This document shows, piece after piece, positions 30,212-39,336 of a stretch of DNA of 64,000 nucleotides. This DNA is from Geodermatophilus telluris (GTDB lineage Bacteria > Actinomycetota > Actinomycetes > Mycobacteriales > Geodermatophilaceae). Within the stretch, counting starts at the first letter, position 1, and every line of letters starts with the position of its first letter. The stretch covers positions 1 to 64,000 of the forward strand of contig NZ_FMZF01000006.1 of assembly GCF_900102745.1 (NCBI RefSeq). The letters run 5' to 3'. The notes beneath the pieces were generated by a model. That model was not told where the DNA came from. It made no database searches and saw only the letters and a program-made list of their open reading frames with translations. A program made the position numbers and the translations under genes.

Positions 30212-30276
30212 CCGTGATCATCGGCGGGTGGTGGTTCCCGGCGGCGTGTCGGGCGACCACGCGCCGATGATCACGG
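30212..30276. repeat. 65-nt hairpin repeat, copy 1 (upstream of DUF559 gene)
   Basis: The left arm (30212-30232) begins CCGTGATCATCGGCG and its complement ends the element (30256-30276). 20 of 21 positions pair, with a ~23-nt inner part. It shares length, terminal CCGTGATCA and overall design with copy 2 at 31244-31308. It may terminate rluB transcription, but the paired occurrence around one gene suggests a mobile or REP-type palindrome. Confidence 0.85.
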
Positions 30277-30376
30277 CGGCCCACACGGCGGGGGAAGCGT
30301 GTCCACAGGGCCGGCGCCCGTCCACCGTCGTCCGCCGGCCGGCCGCCGCGGGCCCGGCCGCCCGCAGCGTGGCCGG

Positions 30377-31249
30377 GTGTCCCTCCCTCCCACCCACACC
30401 GCCGCCTCCGCCCGCGCCGCCGGGATCACCCGCGCCCGGCTCCGCGGCCCCGGGTACGTGCGCCTGGCGCACGACCTCGTCGTCCGGCTCGACGACGCCG
30501 TCGACGACCGCGAGCGGCTCGCCCTGCTCGCCGGCCTGCTGCCCGCCGACGCCGCGTACAGCCACGGCACCGCGGCCGCCCTCCTCGGGGCGCACGTCGA
30601 CCTGCCCGCGCGCGCCCACGTCGCGCTGACCCCGCGCCGGGTGCTCCCGCAGCGCGCCGAGTTCGCCGTCCACGCCCGCCGGCTCACCGCGGACGACGTC
30701 GTCGTGCACCGCGGGCTGCGGGTGACGTCCGGGCCGCAGACCTGGCTCGACCTCGCCGAGCACCTGCCACCGCACGAGCTGGTGGCGGTGGGCGACGCGC
30801 TGGCGCGCCGGGGTCACCTGGCCCCCGCGGCGCTCGCCGGGCGCCTGGAGCGGGCCACCCGCGTCCGGGGCGTGGTCCGCGCCCGGCGGTGCGCGCCGCT
30901 GCTGACGCCGGCGTCGATGTCCCGGCCGGAGAGCCTGGTGCGGTACTGGCTGGTTACCAGCGACCTGCCCGACCCGGAGCCGCAGGTCGAGGTGCGGAAC
31001 GGCCGCGGCCGCGTCGTCGCGCACGGCGACCTCGGCTACCCGCGGTGGCGGGTGGTCATCGAGTACGAGGGCCGCCAGCACGCCGAGGCGGAGCAGTTCG
31101 GCCGGGACGTCGACCGCTACTCGCTGATGGCCGCCGACGGGTGGCTGGTGCTGCGTTTCGCCGCCCGCCACGTGGAGTCGCCCACGGTGGTCGTCGAGCG
31201 CACGCGCCGGGCACTCACCGGCCGGGGCTGGCGTCCCGGCGCGCCGTGA
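30377..31249 (+). CDS. AbiEi-antitoxin-like / DUF559 endonuclease-fold protein
   Basis: 290 residues from GTG 30377. An in-frame ATG at 30299 gives 26 more residues of Arg-rich, unlikely coding. The first ~170 residues have the AbiEi pattern ('GPGYVRLAHDLVVRLDD', 'AAYSHGTAAALLGAHVDLP', 'VTSGPQTWLDLAEHLPPHE'). The C-terminal ~110 are DUF559, related to Vsr-type nucleases. Candidate catalytic residues are E185 (SRPESLVRYWL), D218 (VAHGDLGYP) and E229/E231 (VVIEYEG), with 'GRQH' and the closing 'DGWLVLRFAARHV'. Such genes are numerous in Geodermatophilaceae but their role (defence, mismatch-type nicking) is unproven. No AbiEii toxin partner lies beside it. Both flanks carry the 65-nt hairpin repeat, and the stop codon is inside the second one. 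Confidence 0.8.
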   Translation: MSLPPTHTAASARAAGITRARLRGPGYVRLAHDLVVRLDDAVDDRERLALLAGLLPADAAYSHGTAAALLGAHVDLPARAHVALTPRRVLPQRAEFAVHARRLTADDVVVHRGLRVTSGPQTWLDLAEHLPPHELVAVGDALARRGHLAPAALAGRLERATRVRGVVRARRCAPLLTPASMSRPESLVRYWLVTSDLPDPEPQVEVRNGRGRVVAHGDLGYPRWRVVIEYEGRQHAEAEQFGRDVDRYSLMAADGWLVLRFAARHVESPTVVVERTRRALTGRGWRPGAP

Positions 31250-31308
31250 TCACCGGCTGGTGGCGGTCCGACACGCCGACGGCGACCGCCACCCGACGAT
31301 GATCACGG
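31244..31308. repeat. 65-nt hairpin repeat, copy 2 (between convergent genes)
   Basis: The left arm begins CCGTGATCACCGGC and the right arm ends TGATGATCACGG. Arms of about 25 bp pair with three to four mismatches. The TGA inside the left arm is the stop codon of the DUF559 gene (31247-31249). The TGA read on the reverse strand inside the right arm is the stop of the ROK gene (31305-31303). It is well placed as a bidirectional terminator. Confidence 0.85.
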
Positions 31309-32520
31309 CGGCGGTGACTCGGCCGCGGCCAGCCAACGGGCGGGCTCGGCGACGACGGCGTCGAGCGCGCGCAGGGCGGCACCCGTGGCGCCGGCCGCCG
31401 GGGCCCCGGCCGCGGCCACCACGCGCGGCCGGCGCCAGCGCGCCGACAGCACCCGCCGGGCCAGGTCCTCCTCCAGCCGGGGACGCACCAGGTCGGCGAG
31501 CTCGCCGAGCGACCCGCCGAGGACGACGGTCGGCACGTCGAGCACGTTGAGCACCCCGGCCAGCGCGACGCCCAGCGCCCACGCGGCGCGCTCGACCGCC
31601 GCCCGCGCGGCCCGGTCGCCGTCGGCCACCCGCCGGGCCAGCTCGCGCGGGCCGGCGTCGCGGGGGAGGCCCGCGGCGGCCAGCAGGGCGTCGCGCCCGG
31701 CGTACTGCTCGAGGCAGCCGGTCGACCCGCAGCGGCAGGCCGGCCCGTCGGGGTCGACGCACACGTGGCCCACCTCGCCGGCCCAGCCCGAGCTCCCGGA
31801 CACCACCCGGCCGCCCATGACGGTCGCTCCACCGACGCCGATCTGCCCGGAGAGGTAGACGAAGTCCCGGTGCGGGCCGGGCCGGGCGGGCGCGGTCTCG
31901 GCGACCGTGCGCGCGGCCAGGTCGGCCTCGTTGCCGAGGACGAGCTCCACGGGCAGCGGCGGGGTGAGCAGCGCGGCCGGGCGGACGTCGGACCAGCCCA
32001 GGTTCGGCGCCCGCAGCAGCAGCCCGCCCTCCACGTCGACGATGCCCGGCAGGGCCAGGCCCGCGCCGGCCAGCCGCGCGCCGCCGGGGAGCTCCCCGAG
32101 CAGGGCGGCGGCGAGGTCGCCGAGCCGGGCCAGGGTCGGCCCCGGGTCGCTGGCCCGCAGGTCACCGGGCTCGACCCGCTCGGCCACCACCCGCCCGCGC
32201 AGGTCGAGCACGCGCGCCGCCAGCAGCCCGGCGTCGGCCTGCAGCCCGAGCGCGACCACCCGCGCACCGGGGGCCAGCGGCGTCGCCGGGCGGCCGCGCC
32301 GGCCCGAGGGGGCCTGCTCCACCTCGTCGAGCAGGCCCCCGGCGACCAGGTCGTCGACCAGGCGCGCGGCCGTGGCCCGGGTGGTCCCGGTGGCCGCGGC
32401 GACGTCGGCCCGCGACGGCGGCTCGCCCGCGGCGCACACGGTGCGCAGCACGAGGGCCAGGTTGCCGCTGCGCAACGACGCCTGGCGGGCCACGCTGGCC
32501 CCGGGCCGGATCGTCGTCAC
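31303..32520 (-). CDS. xylR: ROK family transcriptional repressor (XylR-type)
   Basis: 405 residues from GTG 32520. The N-terminal winged helix includes '[20 protein letters not shown]' and '[20 protein letters not shown]'. The ROK sugar-kinase fold follows, with '[17 protein letters not shown]', '[14 protein letters not shown]' and the Cys-rich zinc motif '[20 protein letters not shown]', then '[15 protein letters not shown]'. The position, divergent from xylAB, and the DNA-binding domain make it the xylose repressor rather than a kinase. Binding of xylose would relieve repression; that is family knowledge. Its stop codon lies in the 65-nt hairpin. Confidence 0.88.
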   Translation of the reverse strand: MTTIRPGASVARQASLRSGNLALVLRTVCAAGEPPSRADVAAATGTTRATAARLVDDLVAGGLLDEVEQAPSGRRGRPATPLAPGARVVALGLQADAGLLAARVLDLRGRVVAERVEPGDLRASDPGPTLARLGDLAAALLGELPGGARLAGAGLALPGIVDVEGGLLLRAPNLGWSDVRPAALLTPPLPVELVLGNEADLAARTVAETAPARPGPHRDFVYLSGQIGVGGATVMGGRVVSGSSGWAGEVGHVCVDPDGPACRCGSTGCLEQYAGRDALLAAAGLPRDAGPRELARRVADGDRAARAAVERAAWALGVALAGVLNVLDVPTVVLGGSLGELADLVRPRLEEDLARRVLSARWRRPRVVAAAGAPAAGATGAALRALDAVVAEPARWLAAAESPPP

Positions 32521-32523
32521 CCC

Positions 32524-32571
32524 TTGAGGCTAGCCGGGTCGGCGGTTTATGTTCTACGGCAATACAAACCC
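32524..32571 (+). promoter_or_regulatory. xylA promoter with AT-rich operator-like dyad
   Basis: TTGAGG (32524-32529) and TATGTT (32548-32553) are separated by 18 bases. An imperfect dyad GTTTATGTT...AATACAAAC (32546-32570) overlaps and follows the -10. This short AT-rich tract is unusual for the region and is the likely binding site of the divergent ROK repressor. Confidence 0.55.
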
Positions 32572-32586
32572 GATGGAGGGATCCCC

Positions 32587-33777
32587 ATGAGCACTCCGCA
32601 GCCCACCCGCGAGGACAAGTTCACCTTCGGCCTCTGGACGGTCGGCTGGCCGGGCCGCGACCCGTTCGGCGAGGCCTCCCGCTCCGCCGTCGACGTCGTC
32701 GAGTCGGTGCACCGGCTGGCCGAGATGGGGGCCTACGGCGTCACCTTCCACGACGACGACGTCGTCCCGTTCGGCAGCGACGCCACCGCGCGCGACGAGC
32801 ACCTCAAGCGCTTCCGTGCCGCGCTCGACGAGACCGGCCTGGTCGTGCCGATGGTCACGACCAACCTGTTCACCCACCCGGTGTTCAAGGAGGGCGGCCT
32901 GACCGCCAACGACCGCGAGGTGCGCCGCTACGCGATGCGCAAGGTCATGCGCAACATGGACCTCGCCGCCGAGCTGGGCGCGCAGACCTACGTGCTGTGG
33001 GGCGGCCGCGAGGGCACCGAGGTCGACACCGCCAAGGACCTGCTCGCCGCGCTGGACCGCTACGCCGAGGCGATCGACACCCTGGCGGCCTACTCCGAGG
33101 CCCGCGGCTACGGCCTGCGCTTCGCGCTGGAGCCCAAGCCCAACGAGCCCCGCGGCGACATCTTCCTGCCCACCGTCGGGCACGCCATCGCCTTCATCTC
33201 CAAGCTCGAGCACGCCCACCTCGTCGGCATCAACCCCGAGACCGGCCACGAGCAGATGTCGAACCTGAACTTCACCCACGGCATCGCCGAGGCGATCTGG
33301 CTGGGCAAGCTCTTCCACATCGACCTCAACGGCCAGCACGGGCCCAAGTTCGACCAGGACCTGGTCTTCGGCCACGGCGACCTGCTGCAGGCCTTCAGCA
33401 CCGTCGACCTGCTCGAGAACGGCGGCCCGCAGGGCGGCCCGTCCTACGACGGACCGCGGCACTTCGACTACAAGCCGCTGCGCACCGAGGACATGGACGG
33501 CGTGTGGCGCTCGGCCGAGGCCAACATGCGCACCTACCTGCTGCTCAAGGAGCGGGCCGCGGCCTTCCGCGCCGACCCCGAGGTGCAGGAGGCGCTGGCG
33601 GCGGCCCGCGTCCCCGAGCTGCGGCAGCCGACCCTCGCCGAGGGCGAGACCTTCGAGGACCTGCTGGCCGACCGCTCGGCGTTCGAGGAGTTCGACGCCG
33701 ACACCGTCGCCCAGCGGGGCGCCGGCGTCGTCCGCGTCGACCAGCTGATGCTCGAGCACCTGCTCGGCGCCCGCTGA
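32587..33777 (+). CDS. xylA: xylose isomerase
   Basis: 396 residues from ATG 32587 with ribosome site GGAGGG. Actinobacterial (class I) xylose isomerase features: '[20 protein letters not shown]', the catalytic His-Asp in '[15 protein letters not shown]', '[15 protein letters not shown]', metal ligands in '[15 protein letters not shown]', '[16 protein letters not shown]' and '[20 protein letters not shown]'. It isomerises D-xylose to D-xylulose (also glucose to fructose). It is 7 bases from xylB, in the classic ROK-xylA-xylB arrangement. Confidence 0.97.
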   Translation: MSTPQPTREDKFTFGLWTVGWPGRDPFGEASRSAVDVVESVHRLAEMGAYGVTFHDDDVVPFGSDATARDEHLKRFRAALDETGLVVPMVTTNLFTHPVFKEGGLTANDREVRRYAMRKVMRNMDLAAELGAQTYVLWGGREGTEVDTAKDLLAALDRYAEAIDTLAAYSEARGYGLRFALEPKPNEPRGDIFLPTVGHAIAFISKLEHAHLVGINPETGHEQMSNLNFTHGIAEAIWLGKLFHIDLNGQHGPKFDQDLVFGHGDLLQAFSTVDLLENGGPQGGPSYDGPRHFDYKPLRTEDMDGVWRSAEANMRTYLLLKERAAAFRADPEVQEALAAARVPELRQPTLAEGETFEDLLADRSAFEEFDADTVAQRGAGVVRVDQLMLEHLLGAR

Positions 33778-33784
33778 GCCGGTC

Positions 33785-35188
33785 ATGACACTGGTGGCCG
33801 GGGTCGACTCGTCGACCCAGTCGTGCAAGGTCGTGGTGCGGGACGCCGGCAGCGGCGCCCTGGTCCGGGAGGGCCGGGCGCCGCACCCGGAGGGCACCGA
33901 GGTCGACCCGGCTGCCTGGGAGGCGGCGCTGCGGACGGCGGTCGCCGAGGCCGGTGGCCTCGACGACGTCGCCGCGGTGGCCGTCGGCGGGCAGCAGCAC
34001 GGGATGGTCTGCCTCGACGAGGACGGCCGGGTCGTGCGCGACGCCCTGCTGTGGAACGACACCCGCTCCGCGCAGGCGGCCACCGACCTGACCGCCGAGC
34101 TCGGCGGCCCGCAGGCCTGGGCCGACGCCGTCGGCCTGGTGCCCGTGGCCTCCTTCACCGTGACCAAGCTGCGCTGGCTGGCCGAGGCCGAGCCGGACAA
34201 CGCGGCGCGGACGGCGGCGGTCTGCCTGCCGCACGACTGGCTCACCTGGCAGCTGGCCGGCACCCCGGGCCTCGACGCCCTGGTCACCGACCGCGGGGAC
34301 GCCAGCGGCACCGGCTACTGGTCACCGGCGCAGGAGGCCTACCGGCCCGACCTGCTCGAGCGGGCGTTCGGCCGCACCCCGGTGCTGCCGCGGGTGCTCG
34401 GTCCCGCCGAGCGGGCCGGGACGGTCGCCGGCGGCGGCGCGGTGCTCGGTCCCGGCACCGGCGACAACGCGGCCGCGGCGCTGGGCATCAGCGCCGAGCC
34501 CGGCGACGTCGTGTTGTCCATCGGCACCTCCGGCGTGGTCTCCACCGTGTCCACCACGCCGAGCGCCGACCCGTCGGGCACGGTGGCCGGGTTCGCCGAC
34601 GCCACCGGCAACTTCCTGCCGCTGGTGGTCACGCTGAACGCCGCCCGGGTGCTCGACGCCACCGCGCGGCTGCTCGGCGTCGACCACGCGGAGCTGTCCC
34701 GGCTGGCGCTCAGCGCGCCGGCCGGGGCCGGCGGCCTGGTGCTGGTGCCCTACCTGGAGGGCGAGCGGACGCCGGACCGGCCGCACGCCACCGGGGCGGT
34801 GCACGGGCTGACCCTGACCACCTCGACCCCGGCCCACCTGGCGCGCGCCGCCGTCGAGGGGCTGCTGTGCGGCCTGGCCGACGGGCTGGAGGCCATCGCC
34901 GCCCAGGGCAACCCGGTGCGCCGGGTGCTGCTGGTCGGCGGCGGCGCCCGCTCGGAGGCCGTCCGCCGGCTCGCGCCCGCCGTCCTCGGCGTGCCGGTCC
35001 TGGTGCCGCCGCCGGGGGAGTACGTCGCCGACGGCGCCGCCCGGCAGGCCGCCTGGGTGCTGGCCGGCGGCGACACGCCGCCGGTGTGGCCGGCCACCAG
35101 CACCGAGACCTACGAGGCCGACCCGGTCCCCGCCGTCCGCGAGCGCTACGCCGAGGTCCGCGACCTCACCGCGGAGCGCCGGCGGTGA
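33785..35188 (+). CDS. xylB: xylulokinase
   Basis: 467 residues from ATG 33785. A FGGY-family kinase: phosphate-binding '[16 protein letters not shown]', '[16 protein letters not shown]', '[12 protein letters not shown]', the catalytic Asp in '[16 protein letters not shown]', '[12 protein letters not shown]' and '[20 protein letters not shown]'. It phosphorylates D-xylulose to D-xylulose-5-phosphate for the pentose phosphate pathway. It overlaps the epimerase gene by four bases. Confidence 0.96.
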   Translation: MTLVAGVDSSTQSCKVVVRDAGSGALVREGRAPHPEGTEVDPAAWEAALRTAVAEAGGLDDVAAVAVGGQQHGMVCLDEDGRVVRDALLWNDTRSAQAATDLTAELGGPQAWADAVGLVPVASFTVTKLRWLAEAEPDNAARTAAVCLPHDWLTWQLAGTPGLDALVTDRGDASGTGYWSPAQEAYRPDLLERAFGRTPVLPRVLGPAERAGTVAGGGAVLGPGTGDNAAAALGISAEPGDVVLSIGTSGVVSTVSTTPSADPSGTVAGFADATGNFLPLVVTLNAARVLDATARLLGVDHAELSRLALSAPAGAGGLVLVPYLEGERTPDRPHATGAVHGLTLTTSTPAHLARAAVEGLLCGLADGLEAIAAQGNPVRRVLLVGGGARSEAVRRLAPAVLGVPVLVPPPGEYVADGAARQAAWVLAGGDTPPVWPATSTETYEADPVPAVRERYAEVRDLTAERRR

Positions 35189-36093
35189 ACCCCTCGGGGG
35201 AGCAGCACGTGCTGCGGTCCGGGGACGCCGAGGCCGTCGTCGTCGAGGTGGGTGCCGGGCTGCGTGGCTACCAGGCCGGCGGCCGCGACGTCGTCGACGG
35301 GTACGGGCCGCACGAGATGGCGCCCGACTGCCGCGGGCAGGTCCTCGCGCCCTGGCCGAACCGGCTCGGCGACGGCGTCTGGTCGTGGGACGGCGCCCGG
35401 CACGTCACCCCGGTCACCGAGCCCGAGCGCGGAACGGCGCTGCACGGGCTGGTGCGCTGGGCCCCCTGGCGGGTGCTCGCCCGCGCCGCCGACGCCGTCG
35501 TCCTGGAGCACGTGCTCTTCCCGCAGCCGGGCTACCCGTTCGTGCTGCGGCTGCAGGTGGGCTACGAGCTCAGCGACGCCGGCCTGCGGGTGACCACGAC
35601 CGCGACCAACGAGGGCGACGCCGACCTGCCCTACGGCGAGGGCCACCACCCCTACCTCGCCTCGCCGGGCGGCCGGCTCGACGGCGACCTGCTCACCGTG
35701 CCGGCCGCGACCCGCGTCGTCCCCGACGAGCGGCTGCTGCCCACGGGCACCGCGCCGGTCGACGGGACGCCCTACGACCTGCGGGCCGGCGCGCCGCTGG
35801 GCGACCTCGTGCTCGACGACTGCCTCACCGACCTCTCCCGCGACGCCAACGGGGTCGCCGAGGTGCGGCTGACCGACGCCGAGGGCCGCGGCGCCGCGCT
35901 GTGGCTGGACGCCTCCTACCGCTGGCTGCAGCTGTTCAGCGGCGACGTGCTGGCCGACACCGGGCGTCGCCGGCGCGGCCTGGCCGTGGAGCCGATGACC
36001 TGCCCGCCGGACGCCTTCCGCACCGGCGTGGGCGTCCGCCGGCTGGGGCCCGGGGAGTCGACGACGTCGACCTGGGGCATCCGCCCGCTCTGA
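35185..36093 (+). CDS. aldose 1-epimerase (xylose/galactose mutarotase-like)
   Basis: 302 residues from GTG 35185, overlapping the xylB stop. The mutarotase fold is recognised by '[20 protein letters not shown]', '[12 protein letters not shown]' (substrate His), '[12 protein letters not shown]' (second His), and '[17 protein letters not shown]' with the catalytic Glu. It interconverts alpha and beta aldose anomers, supplying the form used by xylose isomerase. Co-transcription with xylAB points to xylose. Confidence 0.92.
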   Translation: MNPSGEQHVLRSGDAEAVVVEVGAGLRGYQAGGRDVVDGYGPHEMAPDCRGQVLAPWPNRLGDGVWSWDGARHVTPVTEPERGTALHGLVRWAPWRVLARAADAVVLEHVLFPQPGYPFVLRLQVGYELSDAGLRVTTTATNEGDADLPYGEGHHPYLASPGGRLDGDLLTVPAATRVVPDERLLPTGTAPVDGTPYDLRAGAPLGDLVLDDCLTDLSRDANGVAEVRLTDAEGRGAALWLDASYRWLQLFSGDVLADTGRRRRGLAVEPMTCPPDAFRTGVGVRRLGPGESTTSTWGIRPL

Positions 36094-36105
36094 CGTCCCC
36101 GGCCC

Positions 36106-36411
36106 TCACCCGGCGCCGCGGCCGGCCGGTCGGGCGACGGCGGTGAGCAGCGCGCGGGCGTCGTCGGTGAGCGTCGTCGTCCCCAGGTCCACGTCCAGGT
36201 GCCGGTGGCCGAGCTGCCGGAGCGCGGCGACGACCCGGCACAGCGCCTCCGCGCCCACCTCGTCCAGGTGACCGCGGACGCGGACCGTGCCGGCGGCGCG
36301 GTCGGTCCGCACGGTGCACAGTGGCCGCCCCGGGCTGGTCCGGTCCGCGGGGGTCCCGGTGTCGCCGGAGCGGCGGGCGGTGGCCCGGCCGTGGGCCTCG
36401 TCTCGACTCAC
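36106..36411 (-). CDS. STAS-domain-like protein (anti-sigma-factor-antagonist type)
   Basis: 101 residues from GTG 36411. The last ~65 residues look like a small STAS fold: 'AGTVRVRGHLDEVGAEALCR', then 'VVAALRQLGHRHLDVDLGTT' and 'LTDDARALLTAVARP'. The position of the Ser/Thr normally phosphorylated in SpoIIAA-type proteins is occupied by 'TTTLTDDA', so regulation by phosphorylation is possible but not clear. No partner kinase is adjacent. It diverges from aroH and is convergent with the xylose operon (12-base gap). Confidence 0.6.
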   Translation of the reverse strand: MSRDEAHGRATARRSGDTGTPADRTSPGRPLCTVRTDRAAGTVRVRGHLDEVGAEALCRVVAALRQLGHRHLDVDLGTTTLTDDARALLTAVARPAGRGAG

Positions 36412-36515
36412 CCCGTTACCGTGACGAATCCGTCCGGAACTGCGTAGGGCCCTAGGTCCCGGTGTCGCCGCGGCCGGCCGCAGCTGCCACGGGGAGGCGG
36501 GTGGCGCGGGGTACC

Positions 36516-36521
36516 TAGACT
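36516..36521 (+). promoter_or_regulatory. candidate -10 box for the aroH-cmk-der operon
   Basis: TAGACT matches the actinobacterial TANNNT consensus well. Transcription would start around 36528, giving a ~43-base leader that contains the GAGGAGGG ribosome site before GTG 36571. Confidence 0.55.
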
Positions 36522-36570
36522 CGACCGGGCACCCCAGGAACGGGAGCCGGGACCGACCGAGGAGGGTGCA

Positions 36571-36933
36571 GTGGCCGTACGGGCCATCCGGGGCGCGACA
36601 CAGGTGGACGCCGACGACCGCGACCAGGTGCTCGAGGCCACCCGCGAGCTGGTGAGCACGGTGGTGGAGCGCAACGGTCTCGACGCCGAGGACATCATCA
36701 GCATCCTGTTCACCGCGACCCCCGACCTGGTGTCGGAGTTCCCCGCGCTCGCCGCCCGCGAGCTGGGCATGGGCGACGTGCCGCTGATGTGCGCCACCGA
36801 GATCGGCGTCCCGCACGCGCTGCCCCGGGTGCTGCGGCTCATGGCGCACGTGGAGACCGACCGGCCGCGCACCGAGATCCAGCACGTGTACCTGCGGGGT
36901 GCGGTGGCGCTGCGACGGGACATCGCCCAGTGA
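36571..36933 (+). CDS. aroH: chorismate mutase, AroH class
   Basis: 120 residues from GTG 36571, ribosome site GAGGAGGG. AroH-type residues are visible: '[14 protein letters not shown]' (Arg7), '[20 protein letters not shown]', '[20 protein letters not shown]' (Cys/Glu and Arg90 region) and '[14 protein letters not shown]'. It converts chorismate to prephenate. It overlaps cmk by four bases. Its pairing with cmk and der is common in actinobacteria lacking a nearby aro operon. Confidence 0.95.
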   Translation: MAVRAIRGATQVDADDRDQVLEATRELVSTVVERNGLDAEDIISILFTATPDLVSEFPALAARELGMGDVPLMCATEIGVPHALPRVLRLMAHVETDRPRTEIQHVYLRGAVALRRDIAQ

Positions 36934-37634
36934 GCGAAGCGGTGAGCGAGCGCGCGTTCCGGGGGCAGGTGACCCTCGACGGGCCGTCGGGGACGGGGAA
37001 GTCCAGCGTCGCGCGGGCGGTCGCGGCCCGGCTGGGCGCGGCCTACCTCGACACCGGCGCGATGTACCGGGCGGCCACCGTCGCCGTCCTCGACGCCGGG
37101 GTCGACCCGGAGGACGGCGAGGCCGTGGCCCGGGTGGTGGCCGGCGCGCGCATCGAGGTCGGCACGGACGCCGGCACCGAGCGGGTGGCGGTCGACGGCA
37201 CCGACGTCGCCGAGCGCATCCGCGGCGCCGAGGTGACCCGCACCGTCTCGGCGGTCTCGGCGGTGCCCGCGGTGCGCCGCCGGCTGGTGGACCAGCAGCG
37301 CGGGCTCGTGGCCGCGGCCGACGCCGTCGTCGTCGAGGGGCGCGACATCGGCACCGTGGTGCTGCCCGACGCGACGGTGAAGGTGTACCTGACCGCGGCG
37401 CCGGAGGCGCGGGCGCAGCGGCGGGCCGCCCAGCTGGGCCTGACCACGCCCGGCGAGATCGCCGAGCTGGCCGCCGACCTCCGCCGCCGCGACGAGTACG
37501 ACAGCAGCCGCGCGGACAGTCCGCTGCGGCCGGCCGCCGACGCGGTGGTCGTCGACAGCACCGACCTCGGTCGGGAACAGGTGGTGGACCGCGTGGTGGA
37601 GCTGGCCCGCTCGGCAGTGGAGGTGCGGTCGTGA
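36930..37634 (+). CDS. cmk: cytidylate kinase
   Basis: 234 residues from GTG 36930. P-loop '[20 protein letters not shown]', substrate region '[19 protein letters not shown]', and '[20 protein letters not shown]' with '[16 protein letters not shown]' and '[18 protein letters not shown]'. These are the signature CMP-kinase motifs (GRDIGT, RRDxxDSxR). It converts CMP/dCMP to the diphosphates with ATP. It overlaps aroH and der by four bases each. Confidence 0.96.
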   Translation: MSEAVSERAFRGQVTLDGPSGTGKSSVARAVAARLGAAYLDTGAMYRAATVAVLDAGVDPEDGEAVARVVAGARIEVGTDAGTERVAVDGTDVAERIRGAEVTRTVSAVSAVPAVRRRLVDQQRGLVAAADAVVVEGRDIGTVVLPDATVKVYLTAAPEARAQRRAAQLGLTTPGEIAELAADLRRRDEYDSSRADSPLRPAADAVVVDSTDLGREQVVDRVVELARSAVEVRS

Positions 37635-38974
37635 CCGAGGAGGGCACCGGCGGCCCGCTGCCGGTGGTGGCGATCGTCGGCCGGCCCAACGTGGGCAAGT
37701 CGACGCTGGTCAACCGGATCCTGGGCCGCCGCGCGGCGGTGGTGCAGGACGTGCCGGGGGTGACCCGCGACCGCATCTCCTACGAGGCGCTGTGGAACGG
37801 CCGGCGGTTCACCGTCACCGACACCGGCGGCTGGGACCCCAGGGCGGAGGGGCTGGGCGCGTCGATCAGCCGGCAGGCCGAGCACGCGATGCGCACCGCC
37901 GACGTCATCGTGCTCGTCGTCGACAGCACCGTCGGCGCCACCGACACCGACCTGGCCGCCGCGCGGATCCTGCGCCGCAGCGAGCAGCCGGTCATCGTCG
38001 TCGCCAACAAGGTCGACGACGAGCGCAGCGAGGCCAACGCCGCCGAGCTGTGGTCGCTGGGCCTCGGCGAGCCGCAGCCGGTGAGCGCGCTGCACGGCCG
38101 GGGCTCCGGCGACCTGCTCGACCTGGTGCTCGACGCGCTGCCGGAGGCGCCGCGCGGCGAGGCGGAGGAGGGCGGCCCGCGGCGGGTGGCGCTGGTGGGG
38201 CGGCCCAACGTGGGCAAGTCCAGCCTGCTCAACCGGCTGGCCCGGGAGGAGCGCTCGGTCGTCGACTCGGTGGCCGGCACGACCGTGGACCCGGTCGACT
38301 CGATCATCACCCTGGGCGGCGAGGAGTGGCGGTTCGTCGACACCGCCGGGCTGCGCCGCAAGGTGAACACCGCCAGCGGCACCGAGTACTACGCCAGCCT
38401 GCGCACCGAGGCCGCGATCCAGGCCGCCGAGGTGGCCATCGTGCTGCTCGCCGCCGACGAGGTGATCAGCGAGCAGGACCAGCGGGTGATCACCCAGGTG
38501 GTCGAGGCCGGCCGCGCGCTGGTCATCGCGATCAACAAGTGGGACACCCTCGACGAGGACCGGCACGCCCAGCTGGAGAAGGAGGTCGAGCGCGACCTCG
38601 CCCGGGTGCGCTGGGCCTCGCGGGTCAACATCTCGGCGGCCAGCGGCCGCGGCGTCGGCCGGCTCGCCGACCACCTGCGCGCCGCGCTCGCCTCGTGGGA
38701 GACCCGCGTGCCGACGGCGGAGCTCAACGCCTACGTGCGCCAGCTGGTGCAGGAGACGCCGCCTCCCGCCCGCGGTGGCCGCGCGCCGAAGATCAAGTAC
38801 GTCACGCAGGCCGACGTCCGGCCGCCCCGGTTCGTCGTCTTCTCCACCGGCTTCCTCGAGGCCGGCTACCGGCGCTTCCTGGAGCGCAAGCTGCGCGAGC
38901 GGTTCGGCTTCGCCGGGACGCCGCTCGACATCTCGGTGAAGGTCCGGGAGGGGCGCGAGCGCCCCCGCGGCTGA
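37631..38974 (+). CDS. der: ribosome biogenesis GTPase Der (EngA)
   Basis: 447 residues from GTG 37631. Two tandem G domains: G1 '[18 protein letters not shown]' then G3 'DTGGWD' and G4 'VVANKVDD'; second '[18 protein letters not shown]', 'DTAGLRRK' and '[12 protein letters not shown]'. A C-terminal KH-like domain includes '[20 protein letters not shown]'. It assembles the 50S subunit. The length is close to typical (~440-490). Confidence 0.97.
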   Translation: MTEEGTGGPLPVVAIVGRPNVGKSTLVNRILGRRAAVVQDVPGVTRDRISYEALWNGRRFTVTDTGGWDPRAEGLGASISRQAEHAMRTADVIVLVVDSTVGATDTDLAAARILRRSEQPVIVVANKVDDERSEANAAELWSLGLGEPQPVSALHGRGSGDLLDLVLDALPEAPRGEAEEGGPRRVALVGRPNVGKSSLLNRLAREERSVVDSVAGTTVDPVDSIITLGGEEWRFVDTAGLRRKVNTASGTEYYASLRTEAAIQAAEVAIVLLAADEVISEQDQRVITQVVEAGRALVIAINKWDTLDEDRHAQLEKEVERDLARVRWASRVNISAASGRGVGRLADHLRAALASWETRVPTAELNAYVRQLVQETPPPARGGRAPKIKYVTQADVRPPRFVVFSTGFLEAGYRRFLERKLRERFGFAGTPLDISVKVREGRERPRG

Positions 38975-38993
38975 GCCGGGCCGCCGTCGCCGG

Positions 38994-39170
38994 TCAGGTC
39001 CGCGGCGGCGGCACCGGCTCCTCGATGCGGTCCCAGCTGTGGTGGCTGTAGAGCGTCTTGTTGCCCCGGGTGTCGTAGACGACGAGGTGCCCGGTGGCGG
39101 TGAAGCTGAAGCGGGCGCCGTCCTCGTAACGGATCACCTCGCCGTCGGCGCGGTGCAGGTCGAAGGCCAT
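38994..39170 (-). CDS. 58-residue conserved-looking small protein
   Basis: A complete 58-codon frame from ATG 39170 to a TGA at 38994-38996, starting MAFDLHRADGEVIRYEDG and ending IEEPVPPPRT. Codons show the strong G/C third-position bias of real genes here. The sequence alternates charged and aromatic residues in a beta-like pattern ('ARFSFTATGHLVVYDT', 'TLYSHHSWDRI'). No family name is recalled. It is convergent with der (19-base gap) and divergent from cydA. Confidence 0.65.
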   Translation of the reverse strand: MAFDLHRADGEVIRYEDGARFSFTATGHLVVYDTRGNKTLYSHHSWDRIEEPVPPPRT

Positions 39171-39238
39171 CCCGGGAGCCTGGCACGGCGGCGGCCGGGC
39201 GGCCCGCCGCCCGACCGCGGAGCCCGCGCCCGCTCGCG

Positions 39239-39264
39239 GTGCAACTCAGCTAGTTGCGTGCAAC
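39239..39264. promoter_or_regulatory. candidate operator upstream of cydA
   Basis: GTGCAAC occurs twice as a direct repeat 19 bases apart (39239-39245 and 39258-39264). Inside, GCAACT-CAGCT-AGTTGC forms a perfect 6-bp dyad (39241-39257), and TTGC-GT-GCAA a second. It sits 73 bases before the cydA start. The regulator is unknown; Rex (TTGTGAA-type) sites do not match. Confidence 0.55.
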
Positions 39265-39336
39265 CCTGAGGGCGCCCGGCCGCCCGCGCCAGACCCGCGC
39301 CCCTCCGGACGGGCTCCCGGACGAGGTGGTGCGCAC

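Noticed and set aside
33823-36093. 756-codon frame across xylB and the epimerase
   Set aside because: Only its last 302 codons, the epimerase, have family motifs; the rest is an out-of-frame reading of xylB.
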